Of a DNA stretch of 64,000 nucleotides, positions 1 to 9,328 are shown in pieces. Each line of letters opens with the position of its first letter. The first letter of the stretch is position 1. A program made the translations under genes and the position numbers. The notes below the pieces were generated by a model that saw only the letters and a list, made by a program, of their open reading frames with translations, ran no database searches and was not told the origin of the DNA. The stretch is from a virus, in the IMG/VR virus record IMGVR_UViG_3300012006_000002, positions 1 through 64,000 of that record, one strand, 5' to 3'.

Positions 1-147
1 TCTCAATCTGGTCCTGACACAATTTTTCTTAATCTTCCGACAGCGTCGTCATCTGTCCGAGGAGCATTGAGTTCTACGGACTGGACGACGTTCAACAGTA
101 AGGCTAGTGCTAGTCGGGCAGTTGCATTTTCAATATTTTTTCGATAA
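1..147 (+). CDS. Tail fibre protein, C-terminal end (partial)
   Basis: The window opens inside an open frame of 48 codons that stops with TAA at 145-147. The visible residues include the motif FLNLPTASSSVRGALSSTDW followed by TTFNSK. This is the common trimeric tail-fibre repeat of the form 'LPTAS..NRG.LSS.DWTTFNNK' found in many phage and prophage fibres. Only the C-terminus is present, so length and start are unknown. It lies 12 bases upstream of the first small adhesin-cassette gene on the same strand and probably shares its transcript. The fibre identification rests on this short repeat motif and on the surrounding fibre genes. Confidence 0.7.
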   Translation, partial: SQSGPDTIFLNLPTASSSVRGALSSTDWTTFNSKASASRAVAFSIFFR

Positions 148-159
148 AGGATTAAAAAA

Positions 160-525
160 ATGGCCGCACCAAATATCGTGTCAGTCGCAACGATGTATGG
201 GAAAACTGTAGGACTTGCAGTTCCTATTACCGCAACCGCAATTGCCTCCAATGCGGCAGCATCAGGAAAATCTCTAAAAATTAATTCTTTAATTATTGCA
301 AATGTTGACGGAACAACAGCGTATAATATTACTGCTGATTTATATAAAAATGGAACTACGTCTTATAGAATAGCCTATTTAATTTCTGTTCCCGCAAACG
401 CAACGTTGGTTTTGCTATCTAGGGAAAGTGCAATATATCTGGAAGAAGGAGATAGTATTCGATTAACCGCAAGCACCGTAAGCAAGCTTGAGGCAGTATG
501 TTCTTATGAAGAAATTGCGGTGTAA
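160..525 (+). CDS. Small virion/fibre-adaptor-like protein (cassette copy A, gene 1)
   Basis: This 121-residue protein starts MAAPNIVSVATMYGKTVGL and ends CSYEEIAV. It is a clear paralogue of the protein at 12581-12940: MAAPN, SNAA.SGK.LKIN, the Y..KN.T central strand, LVVLS-like and S.YLEE.D segments, and the FCSYEE-type C-terminus all recur. The alternating hydrophobic pattern suggests a small all-beta domain. No signal peptide or membrane helix is seen. A good ribosome site (AAAGGA) precedes ATG 160. It is the first gene of a three-gene cassette (160-2548) found again at 12581-15519. Function is inferred from context: a virion surface or fibre-attachment subunit. No named family is recognised. 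Confidence 0.75.
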   Translation: MAAPNIVSVATMYGKTVGLAVPITATAIASNAAASGKSLKINSLIIANVDGTTAYNITADLYKNGTTSYRIAYLISVPANATLVLLSRESAIYLEEGDSIRLTASTVSKLEAVCSYEEIAV

Positions 526-528
526 TAT

Positions 529-1311
529 ATGTCTTTTTTTTCAAATAACGCAGGATACATAGGGTCAAGTCAGCAAAAAAGATCAAACAACATTGACGTT
601 GTCGGCAGAGCAAATTTCGGTGTTGTTTCTTCGGGCCTTGTTTTGCATCTTGATGCAGGAAATACTGCAAGCTATCCGGGTACCGGCACAACATGGACTG
701 ATCTTAGCGGATCTGGAAATAATGGCACTCTTGTCAATGGGGTTACTTGGAGCGGAACCACAGATGGAGGGGTAATGATATGTACCGCCACATCCAGTAC
801 AGTTGGACAATATATTCGAACTGCGGGGCCAAATCTTTCCACGACAAATCATACAATTATGGCAGGAACAAAAATTTTTAACACGGCCATTCAGGGGCGC
901 GTGGTGAGTGGAAGATATAATAATTTTTTATTGGGATATCATGGCGGAGGATATGGAAGGTATTATTCTGAAGGATGGATTAACGATCTAAGTGCAGGAT
1001 TAGGCACAAATATTACCTATCAAAACAACGATACAAACTGGAGAATATTTACTTGCACTGGAAATTATACTTCTGACAGTTGGGCTTTATACGATGGACT
1101 TGCTTTGAGTTTTGGCCCTAACTCTTACGGGTCGCAAGGGCCAAATGCATTTTATCTTGGAACTTTTAATGCTACATCCGAATTCTCAAGTTGTTATATA
1201 TCATTTGTATTAGCATATAACAGAGTGTTGTCTTACGCCGAAATAATGCAGAATTATTATGTTTTTAAAAATAGATACCCGTCGCTGTACACAACAGATT
1301 ACCCGGTATAA
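529..1311 (+). CDS. LamG/concanavalin-like adhesin (cassette copy A, gene 2)
   Basis: A 260-residue protein. The N-terminus MSFFSNNAGYIGSS matches the N-terminus of 12940-14442 (MGYFSGNNNYIGVS) and looks like a shared virion-attachment segment. From about residue 40 the text GLVLHLDAGNTASYPGTG followed by WTDLSGSGNNGTL is the hallmark opening of LamG-like (concanavalin A-like lectin/glucanase) domains in phage tail and capsid decoration proteins. The domain runs to the end, with the late strand FVLAYNRVLSYAEIMQNY typical of the family. Such domains bind carbohydrates, so this is probably a host-surface or glycan adhesin. It begins 4 bases after the previous gene and is followed 10 bases later by the third cassette gene. 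Confidence 0.8.
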   Translation: MSFFSNNAGYIGSSQQKRSNNIDVVGRANFGVVSSGLVLHLDAGNTASYPGTGTTWTDLSGSGNNGTLVNGVTWSGTTDGGVMICTATSSTVGQYIRTAGPNLSTTNHTIMAGTKIFNTAIQGRVVSGRYNNFLLGYHGGGYGRYYSEGWINDLSAGLGTNITYQNNDTNWRIFTCTGNYTSDSWALYDGLALSFGPNSYGSQGPNAFYLGTFNATSEFSSCYISFVLAYNRVLSYAEIMQNYYVFKNRYPSLYTTDYPV

Positions 1312-1321
1312 GAGAAAATAA

Positions 1322-2548
1322 ATGATAAAAAACGGCGGAATCATTGGACCACAGAATCTTCCCTCGCAAGCATCTGCGACAGGGTTTGCTCCTGTGTCAA
1401 TTTCAGGAATATATGATTCTTTTCAGGCATACAATCATGTCAGGCAAGCGACGTGGCCTCAGCAAATTCGCGCAAATTGGACATCTGTCACTCCGTCATT
1501 TACTCCCACCGAAGGAACGGCTTTTACCGTAAAGATCAATTTATCCAAAGCGACGGCTGGATTAACATTACATTATACAATTGTTTCATTAACAGGATCA
1601 GTATTAGCAGCAGATTTTACTGATGGATTAATGACTGGAACATTTACCACATATTCCGAATGGGGAACAACATCTTCGGGAGAATTTACAAAAACGTTGG
1701 TAAGTGAGGATGGAATAGAAACTGATTCATTTTATATTGAAATAAGACTTGCAAATTCTTCCGGAATGTTGTTGGCAACCACATCGACAATAACTCCTAT
1801 AGATTTTCAAAATACTACTGTTTGGAATTTTTTCAGCAATTCTGCCCCCGCAGGCATAACCACGAACACTGCTGATCCTTATGTTTGGAGTGGATCCGCA
1901 TATCAATATGGCTGGAGTTCCACATACGGATTAATGACCGCGGGTTCTGCTACTTTTGCCAGACAATATGTAGTTGGACCAACTCAATCATATGTTGGAG
2001 ATTACCTTATTCAGGCATCTTTTAAGTGCCCATCGAGCAATGCACCAGATCCCAGTATTGCAATTTGGCCAGTAGCAAATGGAAGAACTAATGCCTCAGG
2101 CCAGTCCTCGGCATCTTATGTATGGGGTGCCAATACCAGCAGAATAGCGGTAACTGCCGGAGTTGCAACCAGTTCCTCTAATCTTTTTATTTTTGGCAAC
2201 AATAATAGCGCAAACCCAACCGAAGTTAGCGCATCTTTGGGAAATGTCGGTAGCGGAAATTTTAACTTTGTTGCGGGAACATGGTATACGTTGCATTTTT
2301 GGCACCTACCTTCACTATCCACCTCAAGAGCCGCTTGTACCATTGGTCAAGACGACTGGACTGTTTCAGGGACTCGTTTCCATAATCCATCTACCCTGCT
2401 TCTTGGAAGCACCATCAGCGCGACAACGCAGTTTTATTATTCTTCGAGTACTCAATATTATGTAGGTATATCTAGCGACTGGAACCAAGGATCTTATCCG
2501 CAACCAACAGGGATGAATTTTAGTGGAATGAGGACATCAAAACTTTAG
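1322..2548 (+). CDS. Beta-sandwich fibre/adhesin protein (cassette copy A, gene 3)
   Basis: A 408-residue protein beginning MIKNGGIIGPQ. Residues of about 55-165 (PSFTPTEGTAFTVKINLS through SFYIEIRLANSSG) read like a Calx-beta/Ig-like repeat: an E-G-T/Q opening, alternating beta strands and a T.....EG/D-IE motif near the end. The counterpart in copy B (14473-15519) has a similarly placed repeat (INEGQTISIKL and TEGTEVINFTI). The remaining 240 residues, rich in Ser, Thr, Gly, Trp and Tyr, look like a lectin-type beta-sandwich and do not resemble copy B, so the C-terminal part seems exchangeable. A short A-rich leader with AGAGAA precedes the ATG. Role in receptor binding is inferred from composition and neighbours. 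Confidence 0.65.
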   Translation: MIKNGGIIGPQNLPSQASATGFAPVSISGIYDSFQAYNHVRQATWPQQIRANWTSVTPSFTPTEGTAFTVKINLSKATAGLTLHYTIVSLTGSVLAADFTDGLMTGTFTTYSEWGTTSSGEFTKTLVSEDGIETDSFYIEIRLANSSGMLLATTSTITPIDFQNTTVWNFFSNSAPAGITTNTADPYVWSGSAYQYGWSSTYGLMTAGSATFARQYVVGPTQSYVGDYLIQASFKCPSSNAPDPSIAIWPVANGRTNASGQSSASYVWGANTSRIAVTAGVATSSSNLFIFGNNNSANPTEVSASLGNVGSGNFNFVAGTWYTLHFWHLPSLSTSRAACTIGQDDWTVSGTRFHNPSTLLLGSTISATTQFYYSSSTQYYVGISSDWNQGSYPQPTGMNFSGMRTSKL

Positions 2549-2582
2549 TAGCATAGTACATTGTGTAATCACAGACAAGACA

Positions 2583-2610
2583 TTGTTACTCTGAACAAGA
2601 ATGATATATT
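2583..2610 (+). promoter_or_regulatory. Candidate promoter upstream of 2630
   Basis: TTGTTA (2583-2588), a 16-base spacer and TATATT (2605-2610) lie in the 81-base gap between 1322-2548 and 2630-2995. The -35 box overlaps a 5-6-5 inverted repeat, TTGTT (2583-2587) with AACAA (2594-2598). The match to a sigma-70 promoter is moderate. Confidence 0.35.
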
Positions 2611-2629
2611 TAGAGCAAGGGAAACAAAA

Positions 2630-2995
2630 GTGGCACAAGCATACAAAAGACTCGGAACAATAACCGCAACAGCGGCCGGTAGTCCTGCTGGATCAACAGC
2701 GAATTTGTTGCACACATGTACTGGCACAGCAAGCATTGCCAGCACCATCGTTGTATGCAATACAAGCGGATCATCTGCTACGTATCGCGTCTGTGTGTCT
2801 GCGTCCACGAGTTTTCCTACAGGTTCCGGAGCAAATGCTTATGACGGATATCTTGCATATGACGGAACAGTGAATGCAAATGATTCGGTATTTCTTACCA
2901 TCGGAGTAACTCTAGACGCAACGAATAAATATCTTCTTGTTTCATCAAGTAGCGCTTCAGTGTCATTCAGTGCATTTGGAGTGGAAATGACGTAA
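2630..2995 (+). CDS. Small beta-structured virion protein
   Basis: I place the start at GTG 2630, preceded by AAGGGAAACAAAA, giving 121 residues (VAQAYKRLG...). An in-frame start codon further upstream has no ribosome site. Size and strand pattern resemble the 121- and 119-residue proteins at 160 and 12581: an N-terminal variable part, then TASIASTIVVCNTSGSS, then YRV and a terminal SSSSASVSFSAFGVEMT. It is probably a third, more diverged member of that group. The stop overlaps the next gene's ATG (TAATG at 2993-2997), so it is translationally coupled to the long fibre. No enzymatic motif is seen. A small adaptor or decoration subunit is the best guess. Confidence 0.6.
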   Translation: MAQAYKRLGTITATAAGSPAGSTANLLHTCTGTASIASTIVVCNTSGSSATYRVCVSASTSFPTGSGANAYDGYLAYDGTVNANDSVFLTIGVTLDATNKYLLVSSSSASVSFSAFGVEMT

Positions 2996-5322
2996 TGGTA
3001 ATAAAGACTCTTTCTTCATCTGGGCTAACCATTGCAGCAAATATTGCGGCAGGAACAGGACTGTCTGCGTCTATCTCAAATGGAACGACAACGCTGTCCC
3101 TGACGAATACGGGAGTTGCAGCCAGCACATACCGGAGCGTGACGGTAGATGCCAAGGGAAGAGTCACAGCCGCAACAAACCCGACGACGTTATCGGGGTA
3201 CGGAATTACGGATGCTCAGTCTCTCGATGCTGATTTGACCGCTATCGCAGGACTCGTAGGAACGACTGGTTTCCTCAAGAAAACCGCGGCCGATACATGG
3301 GCATTAGACACCGCAACATACTTGACGGCAAACCAATCCATCACCGTTGACGGAGATGCCACGGGTTCCGGAGCGTCAGCGATTACCTTGACGCTGGCGA
3401 ATACGAACGTTACCGCAGGATCGTACACCAATGCAAACATCACTGTTGACGCAAAAGGACGCATTACCTCAGCAACTAGCGGAAGTACGGTAGGCACAAC
3501 AACGAACTCGCTCACTGCTGGAACTGGATTATCTTTTGATTCTGGCACTACGTTTAATGGGTCGGCCGCAAAAACTCTTTCACTCAATGCAAATCAAATA
3601 TTTACGCAAATCTCCGGATCCAATGCAGGCAGTGGAGTCACTGATACTGCTGGCAGTCCTTTGACGCTCCTTGGCGGAACCAGCACTGGAACTGCTGCCG
3701 GTGGTGCAATCATCTTCCGCACCGCTGCTGCTGGCATAACCAGTGGCACGACAGAGACTTCTGCGTATGAGCGCATGCGAATCACGCCTGCCGGAGATGT
3801 TGGAATTGGAACAACAGCGCCTTCGTCATCTTTGGAAGTGCGCAAAAATTCTTCGACACTTGGCGCAAATTTGATTTTAAATAATACTGATGGATCTACT
3901 GGAAGTTCAGTAGCAATACGATTTGCACTTAATAATGCGTATACTGCAGAAGTACGCGCAGTTCAGACCGATATAAGTCAGTTTACTGGAAACGTTTCTT
4001 CGGGTTCGGGGACTACAGACTTGACTTTTTCTACTTTTGGAGGATCCGGAAATCTCGCAGAGCGTCTAAGGCTAACCGGAAGAGGTGTATTGCGCTTTCT
4101 GGGATCTACAGCCGGATATGTAGGAATCACTTCTCCGGCGACTGGAGACAACACTACCTACACCCTTCCTGCTTCCGCACCATCTGCCGGACAGTACCTT
4201 CGCTCCGATGGAAGCAATAATTTATATTGGTCATCGTTTGTTTCTGCGCAAAGCACTTCCAATTTATCGGTTACTTTTGCTGCTGCAATATCTGCATACG
4301 ACACTGCAACTTCCATAGCCACTTCAACATGGACGGGATCACAGGCCATCACTTTGGACCTTCCCAGTACTGGAGTGACTGCGGGATCGTACACCAATAC
4401 GAACATCACTGTTGATGCAAAGGGAAGAATCACCGCAGCGGCAAACGGCACGGGAGGCGGTGGCGGAGGCGCATCCCTTTCTGTTGGATCTTCATTACTC
4501 TTTAACAGCGGAACAACATTTGACGGATCTGCTGCAAAAACCATTTCGATCAATCTTGCCAATGCCAATACTTGGACAACGGCGCAAACGTTCTCTTCCG
4601 GATTCATTACCAATGGCGTACAAATAACCGCTATTGAAAATCCTACAATTGATCTTGGAGGAAGAACCGGTGGATTAACCCCTCTCGTCAATGATGGATA
4701 CGACAAGGGAATTACTTTTCAGTGGCATAATGGAACTATTGCAAAAAGGGGATTCTTTGGGTTTCAAAGAACAACACAGAATTTCGTCTATATTCCAGAT
4801 GCCACAATAACTGATGGCGTTGTTTCGGGAACACAGGGAACTGTGGTTGGCGTCAATCCTGTTACCCAAGGGCAAATTTCTCTTTCGGCGCAAAACCAAT
4901 GGACCGCTGAACAGAACTTCACTGCCGGAGTCAAGATTTCGGGAAATACCAGCACCTCTCCTTCTCCCGGATTTATCTATGACTCCATTATTCCAAATGC
5001 TATCTCTTCACAATTTGATGGCGTCAAGACAGTTTTTGCGTTAAAAAAAGATCAAACAACCATACTATCAATTGTTGACTCAAAAGACTTGGAACTGTAC
5101 ATCAGCGGCAGAAGACTGACTCCATACGTGAAAGAAATCTCATATCCTTGGATCATGGATTATGATGGATATCGTGGATATCGCGTCAGAAATGGTAGAA
5201 TCACTATATACAATCCTCCCGACGCTGGGGAAAGCTCCTATTCTGTCATAAATAAAATAAGCATTACACAATCAAGCAGAAAATATCCGTTCAGTTCATG
5301 TACAATAGTGCTGGGCGATTGA
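2995..5322 (+). CDS. Long tail fibre protein with trimeric repeats
   Basis: A 775-residue fibre. Residues 1-210 carry repeats with VTVDAKGRVTAAT, YGITDAQ and ITVDGDATGSG, the classic shaft repeats of phage tail fibres. Residues of about 270-400 contain AYERMRITPAGDVGIGTT and the YVGITSPATG..TTYTLP module. At about residue 545 begins ENPTIDLGGRTGG, then DGYDKGITFQWHNG and GFFGF, a knob domain shared with the fibre at 9329-12568 and known from cyanophage and other marine fibres. The last 120 residues have no repeats and may form the tip. It starts by TAATG overlap with the previous gene. The protein is a side or baseplate fibre. Receptor specificity cannot be read from sequence. Confidence 0.85.
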   Translation: MVIKTLSSSGLTIAANIAAGTGLSASISNGTTTLSLTNTGVAASTYRSVTVDAKGRVTAATNPTTLSGYGITDAQSLDADLTAIAGLVGTTGFLKKTAADTWALDTATYLTANQSITVDGDATGSGASAITLTLANTNVTAGSYTNANITVDAKGRITSATSGSTVGTTTNSLTAGTGLSFDSGTTFNGSAAKTLSLNANQIFTQISGSNAGSGVTDTAGSPLTLLGGTSTGTAAGGAIIFRTAAAGITSGTTETSAYERMRITPAGDVGIGTTAPSSSLEVRKNSSTLGANLILNNTDGSTGSSVAIRFALNNAYTAEVRAVQTDISQFTGNVSSGSGTTDLTFSTFGGSGNLAERLRLTGRGVLRFLGSTAGYVGITSPATGDNTTYTLPASAPSAGQYLRSDGSNNLYWSSFVSAQSTSNLSVTFAAAISAYDTATSIATSTWTGSQAITLDLPSTGVTAGSYTNTNITVDAKGRITAAANGTGGGGGGASLSVGSSLLFNSGTTFDGSAAKTISINLANANTWTTAQTFSSGFITNGVQITAIENPTIDLGGRTGGLTPLVNDGYDKGITFQWHNGTIAKRGFFGFQRTTQNFVYIPDATITDGVVSGTQGTVVGVNPVTQGQISLSAQNQWTAEQNFTAGVKISGNTSTSPSPGFIYDSIIPNAISSQFDGVKTVFALKKDQTTILSIVDSKDLELYISGRRLTPYVKEISYPWIMDYDGYRGYRVRNGRITIYNPPDAGESSYSVINKISITQSSRKYPFSSCTIVLGD

Positions 5323-5343
5323 AAATATTTCGGGGAGAAACAA

Positions 5344-8175
5344 ATGGCAAAGCATGTAATTTTGGAATCATACTCATTTACTCCATCTACAAGAACCATT
5401 GTAGTAAATGGTAAATATATCCGTGCCGAACAACTTCTCCTTGTGACAAATGTTACGAGAAATATTGTCATTTATAATTTTAGTGATCCAGATCTGGGGT
5501 TTACCGCATGCACGCCAACAGCGACGCTGGGTGTGGAAACAACCACCATCGTGCTGGCATATAACACGACTGCTCATTCTTCGACTGACAAGTTAAGCAT
5601 TCTTTTTGAGGAGACGTATTCTGAAATTACTCCGTCAGAAACGCTCATGGACCCTGTTGGCAAAATGCGGACAAGCACTCCTCAGTCGCTGATTGATACA
5701 GACTTTGAGTATGGCACGCAACCAACCAAGTGGGAAAGTATTTCTACATTGAATTTGCGACCAAGCGCATTTTATGATGCAACCGTTCCGCTGCTCGGCA
5801 TTTCCAATATTACATCCTCTGGAACTACCGTAACGGTGACGACAACTAGCACACTCGGACTAGCCGTTGGAACTCCCTTTTTTATCATTGGCACATACGA
5901 CACGGCAAACGCCGACGGATGGTGGGTAGTAGATACCATTTCAACCAATGTGTCTTTCACCTATCGTACATTTGTTGCTCCCACGCAGATTTCTTCTACG
6001 TTATTTGACTCATCAAAAACGTATGTATTTGCTGGAACGTTCTATACTGGATCATCAATTCCTATTGCGGCAAATGCAGGTACTGCGATGACGCTGAATG
6101 GAACAATACTGACTTGCACAACAACAAATGAGCATGGGCTGAATGTCGGCAATCACGTATTTATCGTGGGCACAACCGGCGTTACTGGAGTCAATGGAAC
6201 GTGGGCTGTTGCCACTACTCCTACGAAAAATACCTTCACTATCTCCACTGCTCTTACAGGAACAATTACAACTACCACGACTTCGCTCTATTCAAGAACT
6301 CAAGGGTATGTCACACACAGAGCATTTGACGGCGGTGTGCAGTTCAGCAATCAATTGGCATCACATGGATATCAAGTAACACGACAAACAAGAAGGTATT
6401 TTCGATATCAGTCAGGAAAAGGTATTCAGTTTTCTACTGGAACAATTTTCAAACCTTCTCTGCAAGTTGATACAATTACCAGTTCTGGAACAACTGTCAC
6501 TATTACGACAAAATATCCACACGGACTTGCTCCCGGAGCGTATATCAGTGTTTCAGGATGTATTGAAACCGCATATAACGGTATATTCCTTGTTGCCACG
6601 GTGGCTAACGTACTTACATTAACGTATACCGCTGCCACCACTCCTTCGGCGGCTACAGCCACATCCAACGCAACAAGCGGCATTTTTACGGTTGCTCCAT
6701 CGTCATGGTACGGGAGCGCCAACCGTGTCGGAATGTTTGATTATCAAAATGGTTTCTTTTTTGAATTTGATGGACAAACCCTTTATGTTGTAAAAAGAAG
6801 TAGTACGACTCAGTTAAGTGGAACAATTGCTGTCGCTAACGGATCTTCATCAATTATTGGGACGGGAACCGCATTTGCAACTCAACTAAAACCCGGAGAT
6901 TATGTCGTAATTCGTGGAATGTCCTATCTTGTTTCAAATATCAGTACTGATACTGCCATGAATATTTATCCAGAATATCGAGGCACAACCATTGTTGCCA
7001 GAGGAATTCTTTCCAAAACTCTCGAAGTTCGCGTTCCTCAGTCGCAGTGGAATATTGACAAAGCGGACGGAACTGGCTATAGCGGATTTACTCTTGACCT
7101 TTCTAAAATGCAAATGTTTTATATTGATTATTCTTGGTATGGTGCTGGAGCGATTCGATTTGGATTCAAGAATAACCGCGGTGAAGTTATGTATGTGCAT
7201 AGAATGGTCAATAATAATGTCAACACTGAAGCATACATGCGGTCTGGAAATCTTCCGGCTCGATATGAAGTAAATACAATTGCTCCGTATACGTACTTGA
7301 CGCAAACGCTGGCAAATACTGCTCTTTCAGGATCAGATCTTTTTGTTTCCGATACATCGCGTTTTCCTGCATCGGGAACAGTTATCGTATATAACAACAC
7401 CGTAACAACCGGCGCAATCGAATACATTACCTATTCTGGGAAAACTACTACTTCGTTAAATATTACAGGCCGCGCAGCAGCCGGAGGAAACGGATCAGCG
7501 CAAACGTTTACGTATTCTGCCGTTGCTCCACAAAAAGTGGAATTGTACAGTCCTGCACAGGCTAGCACCATTTCTCACTGGGGTTCTGCCGTTTCCATGG
7601 ACGGAAGATATGATGATGACAAGTCTCTTGTGTTTGCCGCTGGTGTAAACACACCGGCTATATTCAATAGCACGATTGTTCGTCGTCCGCTTATTGCGCT
7701 ACGAGTTTCCCCTAGTGTGGATAATGGATTTATTGGACTTCTCGGCCAAAGAGAAATTGTCAATCGCATGCAGTTGATCTTGCGCCAAATGGACGTGTAT
7801 ACCACGCTCGCTTTTTTCAAGATTGATCTTGTTCTTAATGGAACATTTGGAGGAACACTCCCTGTGTGGACAGCCGTTGGCGGCAGTAGCCTTGCGCAAG
7901 TTGCATATTTTACCAATACCGACAATACTGTTCTCTCTGGAGAAACCATTTTGACATTTTTTACCAATCTTGGCGGAGTAACACAACAGGAATTGGCACT
8001 TGTCCGGGATATGGGAAACAGCATTCTTGGTGGAGGAAACACTAATTCTCTTGGGAGTGTGTTAAACAAATTTCCCGATGGTCCTGACGTGATTGCCGTT
8101 TGCGTTGCGCCGGTTATTTCTACAGCAAATGCGTCGATTATCACTCGACTGTCTTGGACGGAAGCACAGGCGTAA
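5344..8175 (+). CDS. Large baseplate/virion structural protein with repeated beta modules
   Basis: A 943-residue protein with ribosome site GGGGAG before ATG 5344. Residues of about 100-130 hold MRTSTPQSLIDTDFEYGTQ-PTKWE, and residues of about 560-650 hold WNIDKADGTGYSG and a YIDYSWYGAGAIRFGF stretch followed by NLPARYE. Both are signatures of a large structural protein conserved in T4-like and cyanophage-like myoviruses. Three copies of a module (SSGTTVTVTT...GL..G....I.G......NG.W.V.T) occur near residues 157-215, 240-300 and 375-435. The C-terminal part is unlike the repeats and contains FLGGVTQQE-type text typical of the family end. It is followed by TAATG coupling to an adhesin. Likely a baseplate- or fibre-associated structural protein. 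Confidence 0.75.
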   Translation: MAKHVILESYSFTPSTRTIVVNGKYIRAEQLLLVTNVTRNIVIYNFSDPDLGFTACTPTATLGVETTTIVLAYNTTAHSSTDKLSILFEETYSEITPSETLMDPVGKMRTSTPQSLIDTDFEYGTQPTKWESISTLNLRPSAFYDATVPLLGISNITSSGTTVTVTTTSTLGLAVGTPFFIIGTYDTANADGWWVVDTISTNVSFTYRTFVAPTQISSTLFDSSKTYVFAGTFYTGSSIPIAANAGTAMTLNGTILTCTTTNEHGLNVGNHVFIVGTTGVTGVNGTWAVATTPTKNTFTISTALTGTITTTTTSLYSRTQGYVTHRAFDGGVQFSNQLASHGYQVTRQTRRYFRYQSGKGIQFSTGTIFKPSLQVDTITSSGTTVTITTKYPHGLAPGAYISVSGCIETAYNGIFLVATVANVLTLTYTAATTPSAATATSNATSGIFTVAPSSWYGSANRVGMFDYQNGFFFEFDGQTLYVVKRSSTTQLSGTIAVANGSSSIIGTGTAFATQLKPGDYVVIRGMSYLVSNISTDTAMNIYPEYRGTTIVARGILSKTLEVRVPQSQWNIDKADGTGYSGFTLDLSKMQMFYIDYSWYGAGAIRFGFKNNRGEVMYVHRMVNNNVNTEAYMRSGNLPARYEVNTIAPYTYLTQTLANTALSGSDLFVSDTSRFPASGTVIVYNNTVTTGAIEYITYSGKTTTSLNITGRAAAGGNGSAQTFTYSAVAPQKVELYSPAQASTISHWGSAVSMDGRYDDDKSLVFAAGVNTPAIFNSTIVRRPLIALRVSPSVDNGFIGLLGQREIVNRMQLILRQMDVYTTLAFFKIDLVLNGTFGGTLPVWTAVGGSSLAQVAYFTNTDNTVLSGETILTFFTNLGGVTQQELALVRDMGNSILGGGNTNSLGSVLNKFPDGPDVIAVCVAPVISTANASIITRLSWTEAQA

Positions 8176-8933
8176 TGTCGAAAAGGGATTACATCAAGCA
8201 CTACTCATCGCCGAATGAGCCATCTGACGCTCAGGCCGGTGATGAGTGGTACAACACTGCAAAAAATAAATTGTACAAAAGACTTATTGATAGCGGAACA
8301 ACAACAGGGTGGCTTGAACTTTCACAAGATAGAACTGTGTCTTCAGGAGCATCATCGGCGATTTCCACTGCCATAGCTGCAACTCCTAGTGCAGTAACAT
8401 CCATTGTCACTATTCCCGGAACGAATTTATCCAACAGGATATCGTTTTCAAACATTCCTTTAACATATAAAAATTTGCAATTAACGGGAAATGTTGTTAC
8501 AACAGGTACTTGGGCAAATTCTAATCTTTGTATAGATTTTTATAAAAGTGGCTCCAGATTAAATTTTTCTTGGATGTGGGGAATGTTTTATAGTTCTGGC
8601 GCGTATAGTGGAACTAATTCTGGAAATAATAATTATGCATATTTTTGGGCTGCTGGCAGCTATGGTAACTCAGCAAGCACCAGTGGATCAATTCAAATAT
8701 TATTTGCTGATTATGTAAATCAAATTGGATCTCATGGAACTATGAATTTTACTCATGGATACAACTCAAGCGGCGGCGCTCTGTTATCAAATTTTGCTTT
8801 TACTAATGCTGCTGGTCAAACACGGCAGGGTTTTGATAGATTTGATTTGTACTGGACAACCGCGCTAGGAAGTGATGGCGGAACGCACTACTGGTCAACA
8901 GATACCAAATTAACGCTGTATGGATTATTGTAA
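8175..8933 (+). CDS. Tail-tip adhesin with C-terminal jelly-roll-like domain
   Basis: The start is ATG 8175, overlapping the preceding TAA, giving 252 residues. The N-terminus MSKRDYIKHYSSPNEPSDAQ followed by AGDEWYN resembles the opening of many short fibre proteins ('P..A..GDeWyN..t..LYKr'). From about residue 75 on, VTIPGTNLSNRISFSNIPLT and YKNLQLTGNV begin a beta-sandwich found at the ends of many fibres ('..F.nIP.TYk.L.l'). It ends with the typical TKLTLYGLL. The same terminal domain is present in 15919-16515 and at the C-terminus of 27731-29683. It is followed by a small CETG-motif protein, the same order as at 15919/16512. Likely a receptor-binding tip. Confidence 0.75.
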   Translation: MSKRDYIKHYSSPNEPSDAQAGDEWYNTAKNKLYKRLIDSGTTTGWLELSQDRTVSSGASSAISTAIAATPSAVTSIVTIPGTNLSNRISFSNIPLTYKNLQLTGNVVTTGTWANSNLCIDFYKSGSRLNFSWMWGMFYSSGAYSGTNSGNNNYAYFWAAGSYGNSASTSGSIQILFADYVNQIGSHGTMNFTHGYNSSGGALLSNFAFTNAAGQTRQGFDRFDLYWTTALGSDGGTHYWSTDTKLTLYGLL

Positions 8934-9322
8934 TGAAAAAAATTGTAGCAAACTGCGAAACGGGAGAAATTGAAGAAATTGAACATGATGAATGGGTGGA
9001 ATCTAGCGATGTACTCCCAATCATTGAATCTATTCCACAGCAAGAATCTGCTGCATTGCTTTCTGCACTTTCTGTCTTGCAAGAAAAAGTATCGCAAATT
9101 AATGAAATGCAACAATCCATCATTTCTTCGTTATCACTTATTGCAAATGCCGGACCTGAAATTCAGATGCCAGATTTTTCTGGTGAATTACCTCCTACCG
9201 GCGAAGGCAAAGGACTGATCACCATTCAGCGTGCGGAAGAATTATTTCAACTTGAAGCATCCAGACTTCTTTCATCATATAACAAGCAAATCATTGATAC
9301 TCTACAAAAGCCTTCGGAGTAA
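8933..9322 (+). CDS. Small fibre-associated protein with NCETGE motif
   Basis: A 129-residue acidic, mostly helical protein, KKIVANCETGEIEEIEHDEW at the N-terminus, with a coiled-coil-like middle (LLSALSVLQEKVSQINEMQQ). The opening 'V.NCETG' motif is shared with the protein at 16512-16796, and both directly follow an adhesin with the same terminal domain. Such small proteins after fibre genes often act as fibre assembly factors or chaperones. That role is inferred from position. Start ATG 8933 overlaps the TAA of the previous gene. No membrane or signal segment is visible. Confidence 0.6.
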   Translation: MKKIVANCETGEIEEIEHDEWVESSDVLPIIESIPQQESAALLSALSVLQEKVSQINEMQQSIISSLSLIANAGPEIQMPDFSGELPPTGEGKGLITIQRAEELFQLEASRLLSSYNKQIIDTLQKPSE

Positions 9323-9328
9323 TACGTA